Assembly (NCBI RefSeq): GCF_024171995.1
Contig: NZ_JAMTCT010000014.1
Location: 1 to 64,000, forward strand
DNA: 64,000 nt
Direction: 5' to 3'
Source: Promicromonospora umidemergens
Lineage (GTDB): Bacteria; Actinomycetota; Actinomycetes; Actinomycetales; Cellulomonadaceae
The notes under the pieces were generated by a model, which ran no database searches, was not told where the DNA came from, and saw only the letters and a list, made by a program, of their open reading frames with translations. The stretch's first letter is position 1. Every line of letters begins with the position of its first letter. Shown here one piece after another: positions 7,879-15,562 of the stretch. Position numbers and translations under genes: made by a program.

Positions 7879-7920
7879 GAAGGCCGCTTAACTGCTCGAA
7901 AGAGCAGGTTAGCGGCCTTC
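7879..7920 (+). terminator. Long hairpin downstream of IS, probable terminator
   Basis: Arms 7879-7897 and 7902-7920 (19 bases, about two mismatches) enclose a GAAA loop. The hairpin lies just outside the right end of the IS and is followed by GGCTTTCCT. It probably belonged to the pre-insertion locus. Confidence 0.65.
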
Positions 7921-8195
7921 GGCTTTCCTCGCGGGAGTGTCCTCGTGGTCGCGTTCGGTTCGACGACCCCTGACACTGGCTCTGTTTTGCGGGACACACC
8001 TGGGCTGACATGGGCAATGTCGGAGGGTCCTGCTAATTTTAGAGAGAGGTAAGGAGCTCGGGATCGGACCTGAGCCACCACCGGTTTCTTCTCTTCGCGG
8101 CATGGAGTGCGGGCCTGTACCTGCGCCACCGCCGAGCCTCCGATCTTGTCTGCTTGCGGGCGTACGCGTGCGCCCGCCGGAAGGATGTCTTTGCG
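7921..8195. other. Intergenic leader of the unknown gene at 8196
   Basis: No gene is supported. A local AT-rich patch near 8033-8053 (CTAATTTTAGAGAGAGG) could hold a promoter for the next gene. GGAAGGA about 12 bases before 8196 is a ribosome binding site candidate. Confidence 0.4.
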
Positions 8196-9197
8196 ATGAC
8201 GATCTATTCTCAGCATGCCCATCGTGGGAAGGCCCAGGTCCTGGCCACCTATCGCGGTCCCGACGGTGTGGTGTCAGCGACGGTGACCAGCATCGAGTCG
8301 ACCGAGCTGGCAGCGCCAGTCGTGGACGCGCTCAACCGGGTCTCGGCGGCCGCGACGGTGCCGGTGAGCGTGTACGACGAACGTGGTGAGACCAACGAGA
8401 TGTACCCGATCGGGCATCTGGCCGCTCTGACCGATGTGGCAGCACGTGCGGACCTGCTCACCACGACTCACAGCACCTGGTACGCCATGGCGACGTGGTT
8501 GCTGCACAAGGCGCTGACTGACCTTGACCATGCCCTGCTGACCGTGCCGGCGCCTGTGCGTACGGCGCTGCAGGCCGAGCTGGAGACCGATGCCAAATGG
8601 CTGCGGTTGGCTTTGGCTGAGTACACGGAGGGCGACGATCTTCCGCAGGATGACGATCGTCGGGTGTGGGACTTTGGCGAGCAGTTCGTCGCACTGGTCG
8701 AGGACGGCCTGGCGGACCGTGATCGGGAGATGCTGGACCGAAATGAAGCGTCTGCCACGCCCCAGGAAGTGACGGAGGCTGCCCACGATTTGCGAGTGCT
8801 GCTGCAGGCGCGTGCCCGGTCGTCTGAGCCCGATGTGGAACTGGACCTGTTCGGACCGGTCGTCAGTGTCGACCCCACGTTCGCGATCGACGTGCCGGAC
8901 GACGAGGAGCGGCTCGAGGTCTCGGTACACGTGCCGGTGCTCGACCCTCGGTGGCGGCGAGGGTGGGAGATATCGCTGCAGCGGTGGGTCGACGACGAGT
9001 TCGACGAGGACGGGTTCGCGACCGCGTCCCACACCGAAGAGGTGCTGTGCTGTGAACTCGAAGAGCGCCCTGAGCTTGCTGACGTCCTCCAGTTGCTCAA
9101 CCAGGCTCGTACCTCGCTCACGGACTGGGCGGGCACCGCGATCGGCGAGGTTCTCCAAGGCACGCGCTTCGTCGTGACGCGGCGAGCGGAGAGCTAG
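8196..9197 (+). CDS. Hypothetical protein, island cargo, no recognised family
   Basis: 333-residue acidic soluble protein that I do not recognise. ATG 8196 is chosen because GGAAGGATG lies 8-14 bases upstream; an in-frame GTG at 8154 is possible. The N-terminal part (residues ~5-60, FATYRGPDGVVSATVTSIES-like strands) looks like a small beta-rich domain. A helical middle has WYAMATWLLHKALTDLDHALL and a run of acidic residues (EYTEGDDLPQDDDRR). The C-terminal third again has beta-type repeats (LEVSVHVPVLDPRWRRGWEIS) and a CCELEERPE segment. There is no signal peptide, membrane span or nuclease motif. It sits alone between the IS5 element and the recombinases, ends before a terminator hairpin, and is therefore likely an independently transcribed accessory gene. 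Mildly lower GC than the core genes suggests transfer. Confidence 0.6.
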   Translation: MTIYSQHAHRGKAQVLATYRGPDGVVSATVTSIESTELAAPVVDALNRVSAAATVPVSVYDERGETNEMYPIGHLAALTDVAARADLLTTTHSTWYAMATWLLHKALTDLDHALLTVPAPVRTALQAELETDAKWLRLALAEYTEGDDLPQDDDRRVWDFGEQFVALVEDGLADRDREMLDRNEASATPQEVTEAAHDLRVLLQARARSSEPDVELDLFGPVVSVDPTFAIDVPDDEERLEVSVHVPVLDPRWRRGWEISLQRWVDDEFDEDGFATASHTEEVLCCELEERPELADVLQLLNQARTSLTDWAGTAIGEVLQGTRFVVTRRAES

Positions 9198-9239
9198 CCG
9201 ACCACGCCACAGCAGACACTGCCTGCTGGCCAGAAAAAA

Positions 9240-9281
9240 CGAAGACCCCGGGCCTGGAATCGTCAGGGCCTGGGGTCCTCG
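9240..9281 (+). terminator. Hairpin terminator after the unknown gene
   Basis: Arms CGAAGACCCCGGGCCTG (9240-9256) and CAGGGCCTGGGGTCCTCG (9264-9281) pair with one bulge and two mismatches. The hairpin lies 43 bases after the stop of the gene at 8196-9197 and follows an A-run (9233-9239). Confidence 0.7.
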
Positions 9282-9449
9282 TGTCCTGCCGTCGGGCGGC
9301 GACCGAGCTCAGGCCAGCGGCTTGGCGGACTGGCTGTCGGCGCGCGGTGTCGAGTCGGGTGTCCTGCGCGGCGCGATAGTCGGCCCCTCGCCGGTTGCGT
9401 GTTCGCACCGACCGCATAGCGTGGCCGCACCTTGGAGGACGGGATTCAT

Positions 9450-10877
9450 ATGGTGTCGGCGGCGGCGGTGTATGTGCGGATCTCGCAGGACCGCTCAGGT
9501 TTGCAGGCGGGTGTGCTGCGGCAGCAGGAGGACTGCCTGGACCTGGCGGCGCGGCTGGGTTTCGAGGACCCCGTCGTGCTCGCCGACAACGACATCTCGG
9601 CCTATGACGGCGGCAGGCGTCCCGGGTATGAGCTGTTGGTGGAGCAGATCCGTGCTGGGGTCACGACCGTGGTCGTGTGGCACGTTGATCGCCTGTACCG
9701 GCAACCGCGCGAGCTGGAGGACCTGATCGGGCTGGTCGAGCGGCATCCGGTCCGGATCGAGGCGGTCCGGGGTGGGGGCCTGGACCTGAACACGGCTGAG
9801 GGGCGGTTGATGGTGCGGCAGCTGGTCGCTGCGGCGGCGTACGAGTCGGGTCACAAGTCCGACCGGATCAAGCGCACAGCCCGCCGCGAGGCCGAGCAGG
9901 GTGCCTGGCACGGCTCAGCCCGGTACGGGTACGGTCCCGGCGGCGTGCTGATCCCCGAGGAAGCGGCCGTGGTCCGGCAAATGGCTGACCGGTTCCTGGC
10001 CGGCGAGTCGCTGCGTTCAATCGCCCGCTGGCTGAACACTTCCGGGATCGCACCCGGTCGGGCGGGGACCGGTACAGCTGGGATCTGGTACCCGTACACG
10101 GTCCGCAGCGTCCTGGCCTCGGCACGGATCTCCGGGCAGCGCGCCTACGCCCCCGGCCGACGCGCGGACCCTGTCGATGGTAGGGAGATCCTGGGGCCGG
10201 GTGACTGGGAGGCGATCATCACCCCGGAACAGACCGCCCGGATCCGAGCGATCGTGGCCGACCCGTCCCGCCGCCCAGCACGCCCCGCGGTGTTGTCACT
10301 CTTGGGCGGGATCGCCAGGTGCGGCAAGTGCGGCGCGGGGCTGACCATCGTGAAGCACACCCCGGCAGCGGGTGGGACCGCGACTCTGCGGTACGCCTGC
10401 CGATCAGATCTCTCCAGGCCCGAGCGTGGAGGAGTGACCATCGGCGCGGCCCACCTGGACGAGCACGTCACGGCCCGGGTGCTGCACCGGCTTGCGGCCC
10501 CGCGTACCTCGGCGCGTGCCGGCTCGACCACGGCAGTACTCGCACAGATCAGCACTCTGAACGCTCGCCTGGCGGAGATCGACCAGGACCGCCAGGACCG
10601 GCTGATTTCGGTCCGGGAGCACACCGCGGCTCGTACGGCCGCGCGAGAAGCCCTGGCTGCGGCCGGAAGGGCTCTGGCGGCCGTGACCGGCGGAGCGGTC
10701 GCGTTGCACGGTGCACCCATCGGCGACCGATCCGGACTGGAGGTGTGGTGGGAGTCGCTGGACGTGCCCGGTCGTCGTGCGGTGATCAAAGCCTTGACGA
10801 ATCGAGTGATCGTGGGACCAGGCCAGCGCGGACGCGGGTTCGACTCCCGCCGGGTGCGAATTACCTACTCCCGCTGA
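9450..10877 (+). CDS. Large serine recombinase (first of a tandem pair)
   Basis: 475-residue site-specific recombinase of the large serine integrase class. ATG 9450 is selected by GGAGG about 12 bases upstream. The N-terminal catalytic domain has YVRISQDRSGLQAGVLRQQ with the nucleophilic Ser and its Arg. Next come the conserved VVVWHVDRLYRQPRELEDLI and the AEGRLMVRQLVAAAAYES helix leading to the recombinase domain. A zinc-ribbon segment is present (GGIARCGKCGAGL, later YACRS), followed by a helical coiled-coil-type region (LAEIDQDRQDRLI) and a C-terminal VRITYSR typical of the class. All expected domains are present, so it may be active. The neighbouring recombinase is a divergent paralogue on the same strand. 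Confidence 0.92.
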   Translation: MVSAAAVYVRISQDRSGLQAGVLRQQEDCLDLAARLGFEDPVVLADNDISAYDGGRRPGYELLVEQIRAGVTTVVVWHVDRLYRQPRELEDLIGLVERHPVRIEAVRGGGLDLNTAEGRLMVRQLVAAAAYESGHKSDRIKRTARREAEQGAWHGSARYGYGPGGVLIPEEAAVVRQMADRFLAGESLRSIARWLNTSGIAPGRAGTGTAGIWYPYTVRSVLASARISGQRAYAPGRRADPVDGREILGPGDWEAIITPEQTARIRAIVADPSRRPARPAVLSLLGGIARCGKCGAGLTIVKHTPAAGGTATLRYACRSDLSRPERGGVTIGAAHLDEHVTARVLHRLAAPRTSARAGSTTAVLAQISTLNARLAEIDQDRQDRLISVREHTAARTAAREALAAAGRALAAVTGGAVALHGAPIGDRSGLEVWWESLDVPGRRAVIKALTNRVIVGPGQRGRGFDSRRVRITYSR

Positions 10878-10949
10878 GTCTCCGGGCGCCGGCGCCTGCC
10901 CGTCCATGCGCGGCAACTATGGCGTTCGGTCGGAACGACGTTCTGACCG

Positions 10950-12305
10950 GTGCGGCCTCTGATCTGGCATGTGACCCATTCAGAACCAGCCCTTCTCTAT
11001 CTACGGATCTCGGTTAACCGGACTGCGGAGCACGCGTCTATCGACCAGCAGCGCGACGACTGCCTCAGGCTCGCAAAACGGCTGGGCCATACCCGCACGA
11101 TCACGTTCATCGACGAGGCGGTCTCCGCATACCAGGAACGCGCCCGGCCCGCTTACCGCCGGCTCCTGGACCACCTGGCACGACGCGTGGGTACTGCGAC
11201 TGTGATCGTGTGGCATCTGGATCGCCTGTACCGGAGACCGGCCGACCTAGAAGAGCTGCTGGACCTGCTTGACACACGAGCAGCGCGAGTGGAGACCGTT
11301 CAGGGTGGTGGCTTCGACCTCAACACCCACGAGGGCCGCCTGTTCGCCCGGCAGCTGGTCGCGTTCGCGAACTACGAATCCGCACACAAAGGAGCTCGTG
11401 TCGCCCGAGCCCAGCAGCAGCGCGCCGCCCAGGGGTTGCTGCACGGCGGGAGCCACTACGGCTACCGCGACGACGGCACCCTGCATCCCGTGCACCGCCC
11501 GGTCTTGCGACGGATCATCGAGGACTACCTGATCGGGGTCGGTGTCTCATCGATCGCCAGGGAGCTCACCCAAGCCGAGGTCCCAACCCCGACCGGAAAC
11601 ACCGTCTGGGGGTACACGACGGTGCGAGCGATCCTGGCCAGCGACCGGCTTCACCAACGATCCCGGTCCCATCCCGGGCGGTGGAGAAGCGTCGTTACCC
11701 CTATCGAGTCGGCGTTGATCCGGGCACAGCTGATCGCACCCCGCAGCGACGCGGCACGGTCCTCGAGCAGTCTCCTGGGTGGGATCGCCCGCTGCGCAGC
11801 ATGCCGTACCCGAATGGTGACCGGTGTGAACAGGCACGCTCGGCGTCGGTACTTCTGTCCAAACGTGCGCACGTGTTCGGCTCGCGCCCGGATCGACGGC
11901 GACCAGCTCGATGCCATCGTTCACGAAGGCCTCCATGCTGAGCTCAGCAGCGGTCAGCAAGCGGTCGGTCTGCTCTGTGACACCGACGAACTGTTGAGCA
12001 CCCTGGAGAACGCAACGGCAGACCTGAACGGCCTGGCTGAGCAGTACGGGACCGCGCGGTTGACCCGCGAGGAACTGCTTCAAGCGCGGACTGTGCCGTT
12101 GAACAGGATCGAAAGTTGCGTCGAGGAGCTGTTGCGTCATCGCCGAGCTCGGATACTCCAGTCCGATCCCGAGGTCCTGCTCGTGACTGGGCAGATACAG
12201 CTGTACCGGCAGCGAGCGCTCGTCGATGCGATCTTTGCTGAGCTGCTCGTGCATGCGCACAGTACCGGGGCCCGGACACGGCTCGATGTTGTATTGAGGA
12301 TCTGA
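10950..12305 (+). CDS. Large serine recombinase (second of a tandem pair)
   Basis: About 450 residues, intact. The catalytic region is ALLYLRISVNRTAEHASIDQQRDDC (Ser in LRIS, conserved Arg following), followed by TVIVWHLDRLYRRPADLEELLDL. The recombinase domain ends with a zinc ribbon (GGIARCAACRTRMV, RYFCPNVRTC). A C-terminal coiled-coil-like region follows. Two GTG starts are possible, 10950 and 10971; the second gives an N-terminus closer to that of the first recombinase. Its stop is only 30 bases from a 29-bp sequence that recurs at the island's right junction, as expected for an integrase gene beside its attachment site. It is likely the enzyme for that site, though either recombinase could be responsible. 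Confidence 0.9.
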   Translation: MRPLIWHVTHSEPALLYLRISVNRTAEHASIDQQRDDCLRLAKRLGHTRTITFIDEAVSAYQERARPAYRRLLDHLARRVGTATVIVWHLDRLYRRPADLEELLDLLDTRAARVETVQGGGFDLNTHEGRLFARQLVAFANYESAHKGARVARAQQQRAAQGLLHGGSHYGYRDDGTLHPVHRPVLRRIIEDYLIGVGVSSIARELTQAEVPTPTGNTVWGYTTVRAILASDRLHQRSRSHPGRWRSVVTPIESALIRAQLIAPRSDAARSSSSLLGGIARCAACRTRMVTGVNRHARRRYFCPNVRTCSARARIDGDQLDAIVHEGLHAELSSGQQAVGLLCDTDELLSTLENATADLNGLAEQYGTARLTREELLQARTVPLNRIESCVEELLRHRRARILQSDPEVLLVTGQIQLYRQRALVDAIFAELLVHAHSTGARTRLDVVLRI

Positions 12306-12335
12306 CCTGCGGACTTGTCTGGCAAGCGAGCCGGG

Positions 12336-12364
12336 GTAGTGCTGTCAGATCCGACACGTGGTAA
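12336..12364 (+). repeat. Putative attachment-site copy 1
   Basis: This 29-base stretch matches 14965-14993 at 25 positions in the same orientation, including an exact 12-base block GACACGTGGTAA at 12353-12364. It lies 31 bases downstream of the second serine recombinase. Confidence 0.6.
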
Positions 12365-12540
12365 CCCCGCAATTCCGGCACACTGACGTGTGCGCGGCAG
12401 CAAGCCAGGGGATATGGCTGGTGTCACCTGTCCGTGCAGCAGTCCCGACCAGCACGAGACGATGGTGCGTTGCGGAACATACCGCAGCTGCAGCTCGACG
12501 CCACAGAATCTCAATCGCCCTCGGTTCTGTTCCGTCTTCT

Positions 12541-12824
12541 AAGCGGGTTCCGGTGAAGGCTCGGGACTGAGCGTAGGCCGTCTCGACTTCGATCGGGACG
12601 GAGTGGTGGAGGGCTTGGTCCAAGCGCTGGTGATTCTTTCAGCGGACCCTGTCCATGGTCGCGTATTCGACCTCGGCTACCGAGGGCCAGGCGGGTCGGG
12701 CGTGGACCAGCTCGGTCTTGTAGGGGCCGTTGACGGTCTCCGGCCAGAGCGTTGTCGTAGCTCGTGCCACGATGCGGACCGAAGACCTGCCGCTGGAAGC
12801 ACCCAAGCCGGTCCTGCTCACCAC
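12541..12824 (-). pseudogene. IS3-family transposase OrfB C-terminal remnant
   Basis: On the minus strand, fragments of the IS3-family integrase C-terminus can be read in successive frames. They are SYDNAL, then (shifted by one extra G) ETVNGPYKTELVHARPAWPSVAEVEYATMD, then (shifted again) RLDQALHHSVPIEVETAYAQ and GTEPRAIE. The order matches intact IS3 transposases, but at least two frameshifts and a stop at 12639 break it. The 5' part with most catalytic residues is gone. The remnant abuts the 3' end of the zinc-binding gene at 12818. Confidence 0.75.
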
Positions 12825-13321
12825 CGCTCGTTATCCGTCTGGCGGCCCTCGTGCCGGTCCAGGTTGTGGTCAGTCATCTCGGTGGTCGCTTCCCACTCGC
12901 TGGTGTGGTCGGGGCCGGTGAACCCGCATGCAGCACAGCGGACATGGTGCACGGTCGTGCCGTCTTCTAGATTGGTCGGAATGACACGTGCGGTCTCCAG
13001 GCGTTGACGCTCTGGCGGCCCGTGACGTGTGCCAGCCGCATTATGCTTGGCGCAGATGGGGCAGGCATCAGGATCTTCCCCGTCGAAGACTGCGGGCATG
13101 ACGACGCGCACCTGCCTGCCGCATAGCGCGATGGCCGACGTCGCGGTTCCCTCGAGGTACACGGGCGCGGTAGGCCGCCTGAACCGAGGACTCGGCACGG
13201 CGTGGACAGGGCCCGGTTCGTCGGGAACTACCGGTTCTGGGGGCGCGCCCAACGCCAGTCGCTTCATGCCGTACCGGGCGTAGGCGGCGCGAACGAGCAG
13301 TTGCCTGTTCACGGCCGCCAT
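12818..13321 (-). CDS. Small zinc-binding phage/ICE-type protein
   Basis: 167 residues from ATG 13321, which overlaps the end of the upstream DUF6221 gene by 13 bases, so the two are co-translated. It has an N-terminal basic stretch and a Pro-rich linker. Then comes a motif seen in many actinobacterial plasmid/phage proteins, a C-C-C set in ALCGRQVRVVMP and DACPICAKH. A second pair is in HVRCAACGF, followed by His residues (TDHNLDRHEG). The four or more Cys/His ligands suggest one or two structural zinc sites. Function is unknown. Its last codons lie against the IS3 remnant, so the native C-terminus may have been altered. Confidence 0.6.
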   Translation of the reverse strand: MAAVNRQLLVRAAYARYGMKRLALGAPPEPVVPDEPGPVHAVPSPRFRRPTAPVYLEGTATSAIALCGRQVRVVMPAVFDGEDPDACPICAKHNAAGTRHGPPERQRLETARVIPTNLEDGTTVHHVRCAACGFTGPDHTSEWEATTEMTDHNLDRHEGRQTDNERW

Positions 13322-13692
13322 TCCTCGTCGTAGTCCGGGTGGTTCGCGTACGTGAGAGCGAGGGCGCGTACGGCAATGCGCAGCCCGTCTTCGAGACCAG
13401 CACGTCGCTGCTCCGGAAGGTCGAGCTCCGCATCGTGCATGCCGATGATCGCCCGCTTCGCTTCGCACTCGGCGAGAGCTCGTCGCGGCGAGACGCCTAC
13501 CATCCAGGTGCCCGTCGGGTGTAGAGCTGTTTCTCGTCGTTTCCACCACGCCGTGAGTTCAGCGTCACTGTGCCCCAGCTGGTCCTGGTGTGCAGCACGC
13601 AGCTCAGGGTCGCTCGGAGCCGACTGCTCAACCGCTTGTGCCGCTGCCTCATCCTCGGCGATGCGCGCCTCCAAGAACTCGATAAGAGTCAT
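13309..13692 (-). CDS. DUF6221 family protein
   Basis: 127-residue protein that matches, from memory, the actinobacterial phage/island family DUF6221. It starts MTLIEFLEARIAEDEAAAQA, has the central RALAECEAKRAIIGMHDAEL, and ends LALTYANHPDYDEEWRP. I start at ATG 13692 to match the family N-terminus; ATG 13704 or 13701 would add four or three residues. No catalytic role is known. It heads a small minus-strand operon with the zinc-binding protein. These genes are typical of integrated actinophage or conjugative elements and support the mobile origin of this segment. Confidence 0.8.
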   Translation of the reverse strand: MTLIEFLEARIAEDEAAAQAVEQSAPSDPELRAAHQDQLGHSDAELTAWWKRRETALHPTGTWMVGVSPRRALAECEAKRAIIGMHDAELDLPEQRRAGLEDGLRIAVRALALTYANHPDYDEEWRP

Positions 13693-14318
13693 ACGGCGCA
13701 TCATGCCGCTTCTGTTCTGATCTCGCCGTAGGCGCACCGCGATCGCCGACGGCGGAGAATGTGGGACACAAGATGTTCGTCCGCTCACTCTTCAAGAGCG
13801 AGAACGCGAAAGGTACGAGCAGACGCAGAGTCGCGTGAACCCGCGCTAGCTAGGCGAACACTCATGGCTTGCGCTCGCCGAAGCGGGTGAGGGTGCCGTC
13901 GTCGATGCCTGCGCCAGTGTCGGGTTTGGGGCCTTGGAAATGGGGGCGGAGTGGTTCTATGCGGTGGTCGATCTGGTCGGCCGCCGCCCGCCGCACTACC
14001 CGAAGAAATTTCAGTGGTAAACCCTGCGCTTGCGGCACATTGGCTCCGGGGACAGGTGTGCAGGCCTGACGCTCAGAGAGTCCGAGCAGAAAATCGTCCT
14101 GTTCGGGTGGCACCGCGACGTCTGCGACGTCTGGCTGCAGCGCCTGGCTGGGCGTCACCCAGCGGCGCGCGGCCCGCGAGCACTACGCCGAGCGGTTGGA
14201 GGAGTTCCGGGAGCTCGCTCCGGACGTCGAGGCGCCGGACGTGCCGGAAGCGGGGGCGCAGCAGGGGAGCAGTGTGCGCCCGGTTCACCCGCTATGGGAC
14301 ATAGCGGCAGTATCGGCC
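13693..14318. other. Degenerate stretch, no gene called
   Basis: Several short frames look like decayed coding DNA but none can be assigned. On the plus strand, about 13,865-14,020 reads GEGAVVDACASVGFGALEM and ends PPHYPKKFQW before a stop. About 14,125-14,340 reads VTQRRAAREHYAERLEEFRE with no credible start. They may be pieces of phage or plasmid genes. Confidence 0.35.
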
Positions 14319-14669
14319 TTACGCGTCGGAGTCCTTCTCTACGACGGCAAGCCGCCCGCCGGTATCCCCCTCGCTGTACCGCCACAGGGGCATCGGCAGG
14401 TTCGGGTCGCTGTGCGGGCCGCGCAGCATCCGGTAGCCGCCCTCGGCCCGCTTCCAGAGCCCCGCCTCGACGAGCCGGTCGATGTCTGCGGCCATCGCCT
14501 CCACGTTGACGCGCAGCTCGGCCAGCCCTTCGTCGGTCACGAAGCCTGTCTGGCCCGCCTTGGACGTCCACGAGCCTGCCCGGACGAACAGCCCGAACGC
14601 TGCCAGCCCGTCAGGACCGCGCAGCGGCTCAAGCTCGTTGATTTCGTGATGCCAGTCGAACGTACCCAT
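14319..14669 (-). CDS. Hypothetical phage/ICE-type protein
   Basis: 116-residue acidic protein from ATG 14669 (MGTFDWHHEINELEPLRG). It contains FGLFVRAGSWTSKAGQTGFV, a winged-helix-like stretch DEGLAELRVNVEAMAADIDRLVEAGLWKRAEGGYRML, and the C-terminal LPMPLWRYSEGDTGG. Similar short proteins with an LFVRAG-W-S start and a DRLVEAGLW helix occur in actinophage and integrative-element replication regions, possibly as primase- or Rep-associated winged-helix modules; that link is from memory and weak. It stands alone upstream of IS3 debris. Confidence 0.55.
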   Translation of the reverse strand: MGTFDWHHEINELEPLRGPDGLAAFGLFVRAGSWTSKAGQTGFVTDEGLAELRVNVEAMAADIDRLVEAGLWKRAEGGYRMLRGPHSDPNLPMPLWRYSEGDTGGRLAVVEKDSDA

Positions 14670-14818
14670 GCACGTGATCCTGGCACACGCGGGCCCTCGA
14701 AGGTGCGCCCACAAGCTAGACGCCCGCTTGATCCAGGGGGGATGGAGACTGCTGCACGGATAGGTAACAACTGACTGGTGGTGCCGACCGGCATCGCTGG
14801 AAGGATGTTCAACCTGCC

Positions 14819-14983
14819 CGTACCCCACCCCACCCCAAAGAGTTCCGTGACGACGTCGTGGCGCGTGGCCATACTCCGACCAGCCAGATCGCGCAGGACT
14901 TCGGGATCAGCGAGTCCTGCTTTCTGCAGCAGCTGAAGACTGATCTCCCGCCTCACCAGCCCGGATACTGCTGTCACATCTGA
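14819..14983 (+). pseudogene. IS3-family OrfA remnant
   Basis: The frame starting at CGT 14819 reads HPKEFRDDVVARGHTPTSQ, then IAQDFGISESCFLQQLK. This is the N-terminal HTH of an IS3-family OrfA (compare YPKEFRDDVV and QIAKDFGIS). It has no start codon and stops at 14983, inside the second attachment-site copy. It is truncated on both sides. Confidence 0.7.
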
Positions 14984-14993
14984 CACGTGGTAA
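14965..14993 (+). repeat. Putative attachment-site copy 2 (island/tadA junction)
   Basis: Matches 12336-12364 at 25 of 29 positions, ending in the exact GACACGTGGTAA block. The next base begins the codons for KTTLLAAL of the disrupted pilus ATPase, so this is the boundary between mobile and chromosomal DNA. Confidence 0.65.
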
Positions 14994-15562
14994 AGACCAC
15001 GCTGCTCGCCGCACTGCTCTCCCTGGTTCCCCACGACGAGCGTGTGGTGACCGTGGAAGAGGCGCGCGAGCTGCGGCCCGCGCACCCGCACGCTGTGCAC
15101 CTCGCTGCCCGACGTGCCAACGTCGAGGGCGCCGGGGCGGTCGACCTCGCGGACCTCGTGCGGAACGCGCTGCGCATGCGGCCCGACCGGATAGTGCTCG
15201 GCGAGTGCCGGGGTGCCGAGGTGCGCGAGGTCCTCATGGCGATGAACACCGGGCACGACGGCGGGTTCGCGACCCTGCACGCCAACGCCGTCGCCGTCGT
15301 GCCGGCCCGGCTGGAGGCGCTCGCAGGGCTCGCCGGGATGACTCGTGAGGCGGTGGCCGCCCAGGCTGCCGGGGCGCTGGACGTCGTGCTGCACCTCCGG
15401 CGGTCGCACGGTGCTCGCTACCTGGCGGAGATCGGGCTGGTGGGGCGTACACCGGGCGGGGAGCTCGCGGTCCGGACAGTTGCACGGTGGGACGGCAGCG
15501 GCGGCTGCGAGGTCGAGCCGAACGGGTGGGCCGAGCTGGCGGGCAGGTACGGGCCGTGGTGA
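14987..15562 (+). pseudogene. tadA: TadA/CpaF pilus-assembly ATPase, 3' half only
   Basis: The frame begins at the P-loop lysine (VKTTLLAALLSLVPHDERVV). It continues through the rest of a CpaF/TadA type II/IV secretion ATPase: the Asp/Glu box VTVEEARELRP, the RPDRIVLGECRGAEV Walker B region, and the His box TGHDGGFATLHANA. Everything N-terminal of the Walker A lysine is missing, so the GTG at 14987 is not a genuine start. An intact family member needs about 200 more residues. The break coincides with the attachment-site repeat, so the gene was cut by island integration; the 5' half is predicted at the island's far left end. Its stop overlaps the GTG of the next tad gene. Confidence 0.85.

Noticed and set aside
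10833-10852. CGCGGGTTCGACTCCCGC near the end of the first serine recombinase looks like a tRNA T-arm
   Set aside because: No cloverleaf surrounds it and it encodes GRGFDSRRV, a C-terminal sequence common in large serine recombinases.
12603-13007. Plus-strand 134-codon frame
   Set aside because: Overlaps the minus-strand IS3 remnant and zinc-binding gene, whose sequences have recognisable family features.
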